Source of the DNA: Peptoclostridium sp.
GTDB taxonomy: Bacteria > Bacillota > Clostridia > Peptostreptococcales > Peptostreptococcaceae
Assembly: GCF_009881055.1 (NCBI RefSeq)
Contig: NZ_WXFG01000017.1
Location: 1 to 64,000 of the forward strand
Direction: 5' to 3'
DNA length: 64,000 bases
In this document: positions 45,799-53,114 of the stretch, piece after piece
Layout of the letters: every line of letters starts with the position of its first letter
Numbering within the stretch: position 1 is the stretch's first letter
Translations under genes and position numbers: made by a program
The notes under the pieces: model-generated
The model's input: the letters and a program-made list of their open reading frames with translations, nothing else
The model's database searches: none
What the model was told of the DNA's origin: nothing

Positions 45799-46205
45799 TG
45801 AATAGTGTGGTAATTATCGGAAGACTTTGCAAGGATCCTGACCTTAAATATCCACCAGGGATTGAAAAAGCAGTGGCGACATTTACGGTTGCCGTGAATA
45901 GAACGTTTAAGAACAAGGAAGGTAATTACGAGGCGGACTTCATACCTGTGCAGGTTTGGGGGAAAGCAGCTGAGAATTGTGCAAACTATCTTCAAAAGGG
46001 CAGACAGGTCGGAGTCAGCGGAAGACTTCAGGTAAGAAGCTACGAGGCTCAAGATGGGACGAAACGCTGGGCGACTGAAGTTGTTGCAGATAGGGTTGAG
46101 TTCCTGGAATATGCGAAGAGCGACGGTGGACAGAGCGAGCCAGCAGGGTTAAGTGCAGAAGGATTCTAGGCACTGGACGACTCGATGGATGACATTCCTT
46201 TTTGA
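45798..46205 (+). CDS. ssb: Phage single-stranded DNA-binding protein, interrupted by an amber codon before the C-terminal tip
   Basis: The OB-fold part is complete: MNSVVIIGRLCKDPDLKY, AVATFTVAVNRTF, DFIPVQVWGKAAENCANYL, RQVGVSGRLQVRSYE. The frame stops at TAG (46167-46169) after SAEGF. Read past it, the same frame continues ALDDSMDDIPF and ends at TGA (46203-46205). DDIPF is the conserved SSB tip that binds partner proteins. One C-to-T change of a CAG codon would explain it. As annotated the stable product is 123 residues without tip; readthrough would give 135. Confidence 0.88.
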
Positions 46206-46218
46206 TTAGGAGGCAGAC

Positions 46219-46645
46219 ATGGGATATACACACGGAACAAGATGGGATAATCAGAAGATAGAATCTGAAATAAAAAAAGTAATGAGGTGTCTCGGCATAG
46301 ATAGGATGCCGAGTAGAAGCGAAATAGAGCAAGTCACGGGAAATAATTCTCTGCTTGTACGTCAACAACGCCATCAAGGTAGACATAAAAGCAGCTAAGC
46401 CATATACGAATTCGAAAACAGGGACTTTCCACACATTCAATCTCGACAAGAAAGAGCACGCTTGCGACATATTCATGATGTTTGCAATAGAGCATGATGA
46501 AAGCATCGGTAGAATATTGATAATACCAAGCAAAGAATTAAAGGTTAAGCAATTGTCCATTGGAGCCAAAAGCCAATACAACAAGTACGTGAATAGATGG
46601 GATTATTTTGATAAATATGCGAATTTTATGAACGGTATAAATTAA
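46219..46645 (+). pseudogene. Broken phage nuclease-like gene (two fragments)
   Basis: An ORF at 46219-46398 (ATG behind AGGAGG) begins MGYTHGTRWDNQKIESEIKK and includes MPSRSEIEQVTGNNSL, a DNA-binding-like start. After a change of frame near 46350 a second frame continues to 46645 with NNAIKVDIKAAKPYTNSKTG and FHTFNLDKKEHACDIF. The VDIKAAK/FHTFNL part looks like a PD-(D/E)xK nuclease core. The two parts resemble the ends of one phage protein, with an internal deletion joining them out of frame. Family assignment is tentative. Confidence 0.6.
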
Positions 46646-46689
46646 CGTTAGAGCTTAGCAAAACATCATATATCAAGGAGGGCGTTGAT

Positions 46690-47277
46690 GTGGCAAAAAA
46701 GATACCTGAGGAGATAGATTCATACATTAAGGCGAACTACGCTGACACTCGAAACAGCGTGCTCATGGAAAGGCCGGGAGTGACGCTGCATAGATTGCAA
46801 CTGGTACAGAAAAAATATGGGCTAAAAAAGAATCCTGACGCTATAGAGCCGAGAAAGAAAAACAGAGGCTTCGGCATGAAAATGAAGGTAAAGGAATATA
46901 TAAAAGAACACTGGGGAAGCAAAACACTCAAGGAGATAGCAGACGCAAACAGGCTATCTCAGAGCACAATCAAGATATACGCCGAGGAGCTAGAGTTGTA
47001 TAAGCCGCAAAGAGCATCAGACAGAGGCCCGAAAGTGAACATACCTCAGCGCAAACAGTTTGAGCCAGGTAGGAAATACATCATCAAGCAACCATACATC
47101 ATGGGAGGCAGTGGTGACAAGGAAAGACGTGGGGACGGCAGGTGCAAGAACATGATTGGCATATACACGTACTTATACGATACGGAGCACCTGCATTTCT
47201 TCAGAGATAAGCTTGGAAGGCTTGAGAGTTTCCAGTGGAAAAGAATAGGCATTGATGTGCAGATCAAGGAGGTGTAG
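46690..47277 (+). CDS. Phage protein with helix-turn-helix segments
   Basis: A 195-residue basic protein. Two HTH-like stretches are visible (about 58-90, KEYIKEHWGSKTLKEIADANRLSQSTIKIYAEE, and an N-terminal one). The rest is unclassified. GTG 46690 follows AAGGAGGG. A DNA-binding role is inferred. Confidence 0.65.
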   Translation: MAKKIPEEIDSYIKANYADTRNSVLMERPGVTLHRLQLVQKKYGLKKNPDAIEPRKKNRGFGMKMKVKEYIKEHWGSKTLKEIADANRLSQSTIKIYAEELELYKPQRASDRGPKVNIPQRKQFEPGRKYIIKQPYIMGGSGDKERRGDGRCKNMIGIYTYLYDTEHLHFFRDKLGRLESFQWKRIGIDVQIKEV

Positions 47278-47278
47278 G

Positions 47279-47293
47279 TGCGCAATCTGAATA
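47279..47293 (+). repeat. 15-bp direct repeat, copy 1
   Basis: TGCGCAATCTGAATA, identical to 47813-47827. The copies flank two small genes and may mark cassette borders. Confidence 0.6.
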
Positions 47294-47324
47294 AATGGCC
47301 AATAAGAAAAAAGGAGTGGTCTGT

Positions 47325-47594
47325 ATGATGATAGACAGTGAAGTCTTGAAGAAAAAACTCAACGATAAATCTATTGTTGATTGGATAGACGATGACAACA
47401 GCCCTATTAATTACAAACAAGGTTATCTAAGCGGCATCATAAAGGCTCTATCAGTAGTAGGCGAAGTCGAGTATTTCACAAAGAATGGACATGATAGGCC
47501 GCCGATAGATTTTGAGCTTGACGATGAAGCGGCAGAAAGTCTAAGGGTAGTTATGAAGACAGTAAATGACAAACTCAAAGAACTTGAATTATAA
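47325..47594 (+). CDS. Small hypothetical phage protein
   Basis: An 89-residue acidic protein (VDWIDDDNSPINYKQGYLSGI...). ATG 47325 (or 47328) is chosen because AAGGAGTGG lies just upstream; the frame is open to 47295 without a site. No family recognised. Confidence 0.6.
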   Translation: MMIDSEVLKKKLNDKSIVDWIDDDNSPINYKQGYLSGIIKALSVVGEVEYFTKNGHDRPPIDFELDDEAAESLRVVMKTVNDKLKELEL

Positions 47595-47649
47595 AGTCAT
47601 TCTGAAAAAGACATCGTGAATGGCTGTATAGGGCTTATGGATAGCGTGC

Positions 47650-47793
47650 ATGGGCACGGTGCCGGAAATAGCCAAGGAACTGGGCATCAAGGAAACGAGT
47701 CTCAGGTTCTATTCGTCACCGGTATATATGAAACGCATCAGCGCTGCTAAAAATCCAAGGGTGCTGGTGTGCTTGGATGATGAGGAGGAATAG
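47650..47793 (+). CDS. 47-residue HTH-like phage protein, possibly frameshifted
   Basis: The frame gives MGTVPEIAKELGIKETSLRFYSSPVYMKR..., an HTH-type start. There is no good ribosome site. Just upstream (47618-47640) another frame reads EWLYRAYG and then stops, which looks like the natural beginning of the same small phage protein. A small deletion or frameshift may have split it. Confidence 0.4.
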   Translation: MGTVPEIAKELGIKETSLRFYSSPVYMKRISAAKNPRVLVCLDDEEE

Positions 47794-47812
47794 CAGACTT
47801 ATAATCGTGTGA

Positions 47813-47827
47813 TGCGCAATCTGAATA
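47813..47827 (+). repeat. 15-bp direct repeat, copy 2
   Basis: TGCGCAATCTGAATA, identical to 47279-47293. Confidence 0.6.
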
Positions 47828-47856
47828 TATTATGCACCAATTTAGGAGGTGGAAAA

Positions 47857-48033
47857 ATGGACACAAGAGAGTATAGAGAAGTTTTGTACACAATAGAAGT
47901 TGATTGGAAAGGTGAAAGAGTATGGCTTAATAATCATGTTTCTAAAGAAAAATTGGTGCTAACAGAAAAAGACTCTGAATACATTTATGATTGCTTTCAA
48001 GACTTGAAAGCAAAAAGAATGGGGTTATACTAA
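47857..48033 (+). CDS. 58-residue hypothetical phage protein
   Basis: ATG 47857 follows the strong site AGGAGGTGG. The product is soluble and charged (YTIEVDWKGERVWLNNHVSKEKLVL). Not recognised. The frame extends upstream to 47809 but the site favours 47857. Confidence 0.6.
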   Translation: MDTREYREVLYTIEVDWKGERVWLNNHVSKEKLVLTEKDSEYIYDCFQDLKAKRMGLY

Positions 48034-48065
48034 TTCACATTACAAGCAAATAGCGCAATAGGAGG
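48031..48065 (+). repeat. 35-bp leader repeat, copy 1
   Basis: Runs from TAATTCACATTACAAGC to the AATAGGAGG ribosome site before the gene at 48074. It matches 49225-49259 at 32 of 35 positions. Confidence 0.8.
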
Positions 48066-48073
48066 CGCAGGGC

Positions 48074-48256
48074 ATGAACAACCTAAAAGATATAGAGAGA
48101 GCCATACAATATCATAAGCAGCAGCTAGGATTTGAGCGAGGTAGAGATTGCCATAGGCTGGCTAAATATTACGAACTGGCGATGTGCGAGGATTATACAA
48201 AACGATATACAAGTAAAAAATACAGCACAATCCAATCAAATGATGCAGTATGCTGA
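48074..48256 (+). CDS. 60-residue hypothetical phage protein
   Basis: ATG behind AGGAGG within the repeated leader. The product is basic and helical (KDIERAIQYHKQQLGFERGRDCHRLAKYYELAM). Not recognised. Confidence 0.55.
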   Translation: MNNLKDIERAIQYHKQQLGFERGRDCHRLAKYYELAMCEDYTKRYTSKKYSTIQSNDAVC

Positions 48257-48379
48257 TTGGCTATACAATTTGTTCTCGTGTCGCCATAGTGCTTGGAATT
48301 TGCTTTTGCAGGCTCTTTTTTTAAACATTCAGAGGTGACTGACAAGGGAAAACCAAAGTAAAATTGGGAGGGATTGACA

Positions 48380-48829
48380 ATGGAAAAGAAAACTAAAACA
48401 ATCATTAAGGATGTGTTCATAGCTAATGATGGTACGGAATTCTACAACGAAGATGACTGCCTTTGCTATGAGGAAGAGAAAAAACAAGAAAACTTGGAAA
48501 GAGAGATAGAAGAGAGATTGGGGATTAAAACTCAAGCAAATTTCCCAGCCATGCTTAATAATAGGTACAAGCATGAGTACAAGCTTTTCTTAATTAGAAA
48601 CGAAAAAGATTTAGACTTTTTTGTGAAAACATACGAATATTGGTTTACGCAACTGGAAAACTATCATCAAGTAGATAAGGAAACATTTGTTTACCCAGAT
48701 GTGCTTTGCATATTAGACTTTCCAACAGGTGGAGAGGAACATAGGCTATACAGGATGTCTCAGCTATGCAATCAATTTAATGCCTTTATAGACGAGGTTT
48801 CATCAGTTGTGAATGAGAAGATGGAATGA
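48380..48829 (+). CDS. Hypothetical phage protein
   Basis: A 149-residue acidic protein. ATG 48380 follows GGGAGGG; the TTG at 48374 is too close to that site. The N-terminal half (DVFIANDGTEFYNEDDCLCYEEEKK) resembles short phage proteins of unknown function. It overlaps the next frame by four bases (ATGA). Confidence 0.6.
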   Translation: MEKKTKTIIKDVFIANDGTEFYNEDDCLCYEEEKKQENLEREIEERLGIKTQANFPAMLNNRYKHEYKLFLIRNEKDLDFFVKTYEYWFTQLENYHQVDKETFVYPDVLCILDFPTGGEEHRLYRMSQLCNQFNAFIDEVSSVVNEKME

Positions 48830-49056
48830 TATTATTTGTTTGCCATTTACAAACAACTTCAAGAGGGCATGGCAAGCGCCAGCAAACGGAAGAAACGGAC
48901 ATGTGCGCAGCCTTATGTGTGTTCTGTCACATAAATGTCCACAATAACAGAAAATACGACCTAGAGCTTAAAAGATTAGCACAGGACAGATACAGGGAGA
49001 AAGGATATTCAGACGATGAAATTAGGAAACTTGTCGGAGGAAAGCTGTACGATTAG
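48826..49056 (+). CDS. Possible HNH-type protein, probably shortened at the N-terminus
   Basis: A 76-residue frame. CVFCHINVHNNRKYDLELKRLAQDRYREKGYSDDEIRKLVGG resembles the C-terminal half of phage HNH-type proteins (CxxCHxxVH, then RLAQxxY and a K/R tail). The first 20 residues do not supply the expected zinc-binding start, so the gene may be a truncated remnant fused to an accidental start. Confidence 0.45.
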   Translation: MILFVCHLQTTSRGHGKRQQTEETDMCAALCVFCHINVHNNRKYDLELKRLAQDRYREKGYSDDEIRKLVGGKLYD

Positions 49057-49066
49057 GGGGGATAGC

Positions 49067-49165
49067 ATGATCGAGTTTCATCTAGACCAAATAATAACTT
49101 CAAAGCACGGACTCAATAAGATTTATGCCGGGTGCCACTGGACCCAGCTGGGAGATTTAACATGA
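49067..49165 (+). pseudogene. Remnant of a small phage protein (N-terminal part)
   Basis: ATG 49067 behind GGGGGGAT reads MIEFHLDQIITSKHGLNKIYAGCHWTQ and ends after 32 residues. This looks like the first part of a longer phage protein (such N-termini continue with KRKE... in related phages), now cut off. Tentative. Confidence 0.4.
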
Positions 49166-49227
49166 CTAAATCGGAGTTTGTTAACAATGAATGGACCCTA
49201 GAAGAAATATTGAGGGAGTTGAAATAA
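49162..49227 (+). CDS. 21-residue frame, doubtful
   Basis: ATG 49162 after GGGAGAT overlaps the remnant stop (ATGA) and reads MTKSEFVNNEWTLEEILREL. It could be a micro-protein or the tail of a decayed gene. Confidence 0.25.
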   Translation: MTKSEFVNNEWTLEEILRELK

Positions 49228-49259
49228 TTCACAATACAAGCAAATTGCGAAATAGGAGG
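49225..49259 (+). repeat. 35-bp leader repeat, copy 2
   Basis: Matches 48031-48065 at 32 of 35 positions and again ends in AATAGGAGG before a small gene (49268). Confidence 0.8.
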
Positions 49260-49267
49260 ATAAATAA

Positions 49268-49453
49268 ATGAAAAGCGAATGGAAAGTATCATCTAATTTT
49301 ATCAATGACAAAAAAATATACTGTGCATATAGAAATATAGATACGGCAGAAATTGATCACTCTGGGAATCGTGAATATCATGGGGAATGGACTGATAATC
49401 GTGATGAAGTCAGATTGAGAGTGGAAAAGCTGAATTTGGAAAGCGAAAAATAG
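49268..49453 (+). CDS. 61-residue hypothetical phage protein
   Basis: ATG behind AGGAGG of the repeated leader. The product (SNFINDKKIYCAYRNIDTAEIDHSGNREY...) is soluble and resembles small phage proteins of unknown role. Confidence 0.6.
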   Translation: MKSEWKVSSNFINDKKIYCAYRNIDTAEIDHSGNREYHGEWTDNRDEVRLRVEKLNLESEK

Positions 49454-49466
49454 TGGAGGTGCAGCA

Positions 49467-49676
49467 GTGAATATCGGATGTTATTTATTATCTGAGGGCA
49501 AATTTGAAAAAGCTGCTTTGTCTGAAAATCTGTTAACCGAATTAGCTAAAAGCCTCAGGCAAAGCGGAAAAGAGATGGTGCACTTTGCATCTAGGAGCAT
49601 TGAAGTTGAGGGAATCTTTATTCCGGCAAAAAACTCTACGACGGCATTAATGGCAATACCAGAGGAGGCGAAGTAA
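49467..49676 (+). CDS. 69-residue hypothetical phage protein
   Basis: GTG 49467 follows GGAGGTG. The product has no recognisable motif. Its stop overlaps the next ATG by one base. Confidence 0.5.
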   Translation: MNIGCYLLSEGKFEKAALSENLLTELAKSLRQSGKEMVHFASRSIEVEGIFIPAKNSTTALMAIPEEAK

Positions 49677-49996
49677 TGGATTTATATATAGAAAAACTCA
49701 ACACTGCTTTTAAAGAACTGGCCATGAAACTGGCCGGCATAGCAAAGAGAGTGAAGACCGAATTTGTTAGAAGGAACCTGAAAGCAAGCGAAACGGAAGA
49801 AGCTGCAGCGATGGAAATACACGAAGTTCAGGAGAGAATAAGCAAGCGCATAAGAAAGAGTATGGAGCTTCGTGCTGAAATATTGAGGCTGGATAGAATA
49901 CGACATCGAACAAGAAAGTATAGAATCGAGAAGAAGCTGAAAAGAAGGATGCAGCCACTTATAGAAGCGTGGTTCGCAGAAGATGTGAAGGAGTAG
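49676..49996 (+). CDS. Basic helical phage protein
   Basis: A 106-residue, Arg/Lys/Glu-rich, helical protein (coiled-coil-like over about 40-95). ATG 49676 follows AGAGGAGGCG. Not recognised; nucleic-acid or protein binding is possible. Confidence 0.6.
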   Translation: MDLYIEKLNTAFKELAMKLAGIAKRVKTEFVRRNLKASETEEAAAMEIHEVQERISKRIRKSMELRAEILRLDRIRHRTRKYRIEKKLKRRMQPLIEAWFAEDVKE

Positions 49997-49998
49997 AC

Positions 49999-50163
49999 AT
50001 GGGGATAATGTATGATTTGATAGCCAAGAAAGCTGCCAAGATTGCTGTTGAGAAATACTTCAACGGCATGGATCCTCAGAAAGCGATTGAAGAGGCAGCC
50101 AAGGAGTGCAACATTCAATTGGGAAAGCAAAAGGAAGTGCGAAATGAAGATAATAATAAATGA
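49999..50163 (+). CDS. 54-residue hypothetical phage protein
   Basis: ATG 49999 after AAGGAG. The product is a short helical protein (AKKAAKIAVEKYFNGMDPQKAIEEAAKEC). It overlaps the rusA start by 20 bases. Confidence 0.55.
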   Translation: MGIMYDLIAKKAAKIAVEKYFNGMDPQKAIEEAAKECNIQLGKQKEVRNEDNNK

Positions 50164-50503
50164 CATACCGCCCAGCAACAATAAGTATATGGGAAATTCG
50201 AATTCTTTCCATGCTTACAGCGAAGAAAAGAAGCGATGGGAGTGGTTGGTCAGAGGAAGTATAAGAAGACCTAAAAAGCCCCTTCAAATCGCTCTGGTGA
50301 GGATAACATACTTCTTTAAAGATAGAAGAAGACGTGACCCAGACAACTATTCCGGAAAGTTTCTTTTGGACGGTCTGGTGAAAGCCGGAGTAATTGAGGA
50401 TGACAGCTTCAACAACATAGAACTGAGGCTTCAGGGGAAGGTTGATAAAAAGAATCCAAGAACTGAAATTGAGGTGATGGAGATTGAACAGGCAGCAGAG
50501 TAG
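50144..50503 (+). CDS. rusA: RusA-type Holliday junction resolvase
   Basis: A 119-residue endonuclease of the RusA family that resolves four-way junctions during phage recombination. The start IINDIPPSNNKYMG and the catalytic block RRRRDPDNYSGKFLLDGLVKAGVIEDDS with its conserved Asp residues are intact. ATG 50144 follows AAGGAAGTG; the longer frame from 50042 is not supported. Confidence 0.93.
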   Translation: MKIIINDIPPSNNKYMGNSNSFHAYSEEKKRWEWLVRGSIRRPKKPLQIALVRITYFFKDRRRRDPDNYSGKFLLDGLVKAGVIEDDSFNNIELRLQGKVDKKNPRTEIEVMEIEQAAE

Positions 50504-50708
50504 ACAATCGTCCAAGGCGATGAAAAAGCGGTTTTCGAAAATGAGCGTTGCTGAGTTCGAAAACACCATCAACAACATAATATTCAGGGCCCAGGAGGAA
50601 GTGATGGAGGTTTACAGGGAAGCTCTTCACGAGCGGTTTGGATTCGGTCCTGGGAGAATGGAAAGGTTGATGGTCGGAGTGATGAAGAGACTGGAGGCGA
50701 GGGAATGA
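50484..50708 (+). CDS. Small hypothetical phage protein
   Basis: A 74-residue protein overlapping rusA by 20 bases. TTG 50484 follows GAGGTGATGGAGA; ATG 50520 is an alternative start with a weak site. The core SKMSVAEFENTINNIIFRAQEEVMEVYREALHERFGFG is helical. Not recognised. Confidence 0.55.
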   Translation: MNRQQSRQSSKAMKKRFSKMSVAEFENTINNIIFRAQEEVMEVYREALHERFGFGPGRMERLMVGVMKRLEARE

Positions 50709-50872
50709 AAATCGAAATCATCAAAGAGGATAACAAGGTCGTGTCAGCCAAAGAGTATTACATAAACGAGGAAGGCTGGCAAAGAGAAAGAGAGCTCGAA
50801 AGCCACGAGCTTGGATTGCTGGGTGTAAGCCTTATCAATCATGCGTGGGCAGGCGGACAGATAGAGAAATAG
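50705..50872 (+). CDS. 55-residue hypothetical phage protein
   Basis: ATG 50705 overlaps the previous stop (ATGA). The product is acidic (IKEDNKVVSAKEYYINEEGW...) with a hydrophobic end. Not recognised. Confidence 0.55.
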   Translation: MKIEIIKEDNKVVSAKEYYINEEGWQRERELESHELGLLGVSLINHAWAGGQIEK

Positions 50873-50884
50873 GAGGGAGATTAC

Positions 50885-51439
50885 TTGGTAACAGGGGATG
50901 TTTTTAGAAAAACAGAAAGCAAGCTATATACTTATTTCAGAAACATCAAGAGAAAAGGAGTTCTAGAGCATAAAAAGGGGATACTGGAAAAAAAGAAAGA
51001 GAATGTGCTCAGAGACATTAAGGAATGCAATGTCATAATAGACGATTGTCTTAAAGGCATTGATTATTCAAAAGACAAAGTAACAGCATCAAGCGATTGC
51101 ATAGGTCCAGCGGAGAAAGCGATTATCAATGGCATAGGGAAGCTTGAGCGGGAACTCGAAAAAACAATGGCTGAGAAGTTAGATATACAATCGGACATAA
51201 GGCAACTCGAAATTGCGATCTGCGAAATTGAATACATACTGAAAAAGCTTGATGAAAAGGCCAGGGAATTTGTTGAATACAAGTACGGAGACGAGGCTGG
51301 ATTTGAATTGATAGGTGAGAAACTTAGCATGAGCAGAGCAACAACATACAGGAAGAGAGAAGACATAGTAAAGGACATTGCAAAGTACATGGAGTGGAAT
51401 GAATTTGAAAAGTGTGAGACAAACGTGAGACAAATTTGA
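50885..51439 (+). CDS. ArpU/RinA-like late transcription regulator
   Basis: A 184-residue helical protein with two coiled-coil stretches. The C-terminal segment IGEKLSMSRATTYRKREDIVKDIAKYM (about 140-166) is a sigma-region-4-like HTH. Its place just before the terminase genes is that of ArpU/RinA-type activators of late genes. TTG 50885 follows GGAGGGAG. Its final codons overlap an array of 11-bp repeats that may be its own binding sites. Confidence 0.7.
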   Translation: MVTGDVFRKTESKLYTYFRNIKRKGVLEHKKGILEKKKENVLRDIKECNVIIDDCLKGIDYSKDKVTASSDCIGPAEKAIINGIGKLERELEKTMAEKLDIQSDIRQLEIAICEIEYILKKLDEKAREFVEYKYGDEAGFELIGEKLSMSRATTYRKREDIVKDIAKYMEWNEFEKCETNVRQI

Positions 51440-51456
51440 GACAAACATGAGACAAC
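51415..51456 (+). repeat. Four 11-bp direct repeats (TGAGACAAA type)
   Basis: TGAGAC begins at 51415, 51426, 51437 and 51448, exactly 11 bases apart; the unit is TGAGACAAAYN. The third copy contains the stop codon of the regulator gene. Spacing of about one helical turn fits protein binding on one face of DNA. A -10-like TATGTT/TATGCT lies about 20 bases beyond (51470-51480). Confidence 0.85.
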
Positions 51457-51469
51457 AAGAAGAAAAATC

Positions 51470-51548
51470 TATGTTATGCTTGGTATAAGGAAAAGTGAAA
51501 AGAAGTGCACACAAAGTCGAGAGAGCAGTCCAGCGGGGCTGCTTTTTC
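51470..51548 (+). promoter_or_regulatory. Presumed late promoter with short leader and terminator
   Basis: After the repeats come TATGTTATGCT (-10-like) and then AGCAGTCC...GGGCTGCT with TTTTT (51524-51548), an intrinsic terminator. A transcript from here would stop after about 65 nt unless antiterminated, giving a short RNA or a control point for late genes. Confidence 0.5.
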
Positions 51549-51564
51549 AATTTGAGGTGATAAT

Positions 51565-51729
51565 TTGAACGTGAATAAATACATCGAGACAAAGAAAAAG
51601 CAAATAGACGGAAAGGTAAAGGCTGCAGAGAACCATAAGTGCAGAAATTGCGAGTGGATGTCGCATTATTATCTCAAGAGTAATTATGATACAGTGTTTA
51701 AGTGCATGTTTCCGAAATGCGTGAAATAA
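51565..51729 (+). CDS. 54-residue Cys-rich phage protein
   Basis: TTG 51565 follows GAGGTGATAA. The product carries CRNC and CMFPKC, a possible zinc-binding pattern, between basic stretches. Not recognised. Confidence 0.5.
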   Translation: MNVNKYIETKKKQIDGKVKAAENHKCRNCEWMSHYYLKSNYDTVFKCMFPKCVK

Positions 51730-51742
51730 ATCCTCCTGACTC

Positions 51743-51775
51743 AGGCGGGCTTAGTCCCGCCACCTCCTTTTCAGT
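51743..51775 (+). terminator. G+C-rich hairpin, possible terminator
   Basis: GGCGGG-CTTAGT-CCCGCC followed by ACCTCCTTTT. The T run is short and offset. Confidence 0.45.
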
Positions 51776-51852
51776 GTCGAAAAATGGCGAATGGTTCTTG
51801 TGGAAATAAATTGCCATTGGAGTATACTGGGAATGGGGAGGGGGGTGAGATT

Positions 51853-52128
51853 GTGGAATACTATAATAAAGCCTTTGAAAGCCTAAAAAATAAGTACGAG
51901 TTAGAAAAAAATGAAATATGCAAAGTTATCGAGGAAACGAAGATAAGGCAGTATGAATTATGTGTACGAAGAGAGTATAAGCATATATTCTTTGATTTTG
52001 AGAATGAAGAAGAAAGAAAAGAATATGATTATAATCTTGAAAAAATAAGAAGTCATGAGCAATCATTAGAACAAATAAACATAATAACTGAATTTCTTGA
52101 CCAAAAATTAGAACAGTATATAAAATAA
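51853..52128 (+). CDS. Hypothetical helical phage protein
   Basis: A 91-residue, charged, coiled-coil-like protein. GTG 51853 follows AGGGGGGTGA; the frame is open to 51784 but without a site. A terminator follows directly. Base composition is more A-rich than the terminase genes, suggesting an added gene. Confidence 0.55.
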   Translation: MEYYNKAFESLKNKYELEKNEICKVIEETKIRQYELCVRREYKHIFFDFENEEERKEYDYNLEKIRSHEQSLEQINIITEFLDQKLEQYIK

Positions 52129-52131
52129 CAC

Positions 52132-52153
52132 AAGAGCCTCCGGGCTCTTTTTT
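52132..52153 (+). terminator. Intrinsic terminator
   Basis: AAGAGCC-TCC-GGGCTCTT followed by TTTT, between the small gene and terS. Confidence 0.85.
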
Positions 52154-52193
52154 CATGAATAAAACCTAGTACTGCGAGGTGGTGGTGATGTAA

Positions 52194-53114
52194 TTGGCAA
52201 GGCAAAGAAGTCCAGACAGCATACAAGGTGAAGAACTATATATAAAAAGCAACGGAGAAATGCTTCTTAAGGATATAGCCGAAAAGATTGGGGTATCTGA
52301 GGGGACTGTCCGATCGTGGAAGAATAGATATAAATGGGATTTGAAATTAAATGGAGATACTGCAACGTTGCAAAAAGAAGCTGAAAAGAAACGCAACGTT
52401 GCAAAAGAAACAAAGATAGAAAAGAAGTCTCTCCGAGATAAAATAACTGAAAGTGATATAGATGGTGCTGAGCTAACTGAAAATCAGCGCCTTTTTTGTT
52501 TGTATTATTTGAAAAGCTTCAATGCGACAATGGCAGCTATAAAGGCGGGATATTCGAAGGATAGTGCGCACGTACAAGGTCCTAGGCTGTTAGGAAATGT
52601 TAGAGTTAGAGCCGAGATTCAAAGGCTTAAAGGTGCTATGCATGAAGAGATCTTCATCGATGCAATGGATGTGCTGAAAAAGTATATAGCCATAGCCTTT
52701 GCAGATATAAGCGACTATGTAACATTCGGCCAGAAGGAAGTGCAGGCCATGGGAGCTTTCGGGCCCATCGTAGATGATGATGGCAATCCGGTCATGAAGA
52801 TGGTCAACTATGTAGACTTCAACGAAAGCAGCGTAGTCGATGGAACGATAATCAAAGAGGTAAAGCAGGGTAAAGACGGCGTTTCAATCAAGTTCGAGGA
52901 CAGGATGAAGGCGCTTGAGAAGCTGGAGCTGTACTTCGATATTCTCCCTGATAAATTCAAGCGGAAAGTCGAGGAAGAGAAGCTTAGCATGGCCAAGGAG
53001 CGACTGGAGCTCGATAAACTCAAGCTCAAAGAGGATGCAGACGAAATTGAAGATGATGGCTTCATAGACGCACTGAGGGCAGAAACGTCGGAGGTGTGGG
53101 ACGATGAAGCTTAG
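52194..53114 (+). CDS. terS: Terminase small subunit
   Basis: A 306-residue DNA-recognition subunit of the packaging motor. The N-terminal HTH (LLKDIAEKIGVSEGTVRSWKNRYKW, about 24-48) is followed by the terminase-2 domain (LTENQRLFCLYYLKSFNATMAAIKAGYSKDSAHVQGPRLL, about 96-135) and a coiled C-terminus that would contact TerL. TTG 52194 follows GGTGGTGATG. It overlaps terL by 11 bases. Confidence 0.93.
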   Translation: MARQRSPDSIQGEELYIKSNGEMLLKDIAEKIGVSEGTVRSWKNRYKWDLKLNGDTATLQKEAEKKRNVAKETKIEKKSLRDKITESDIDGAELTENQRLFCLYYLKSFNATMAAIKAGYSKDSAHVQGPRLLGNVRVRAEIQRLKGAMHEEIFIDAMDVLKKYIAIAFADISDYVTFGQKEVQAMGAFGPIVDDDGNPVMKMVNYVDFNESSVVDGTIIKEVKQGKDGVSIKFEDRMKALEKLELYFDILPDKFKRKVEEEKLSMAKERLELDKLKLKEDADEIEDDGFIDALRAETSEVWDDEA

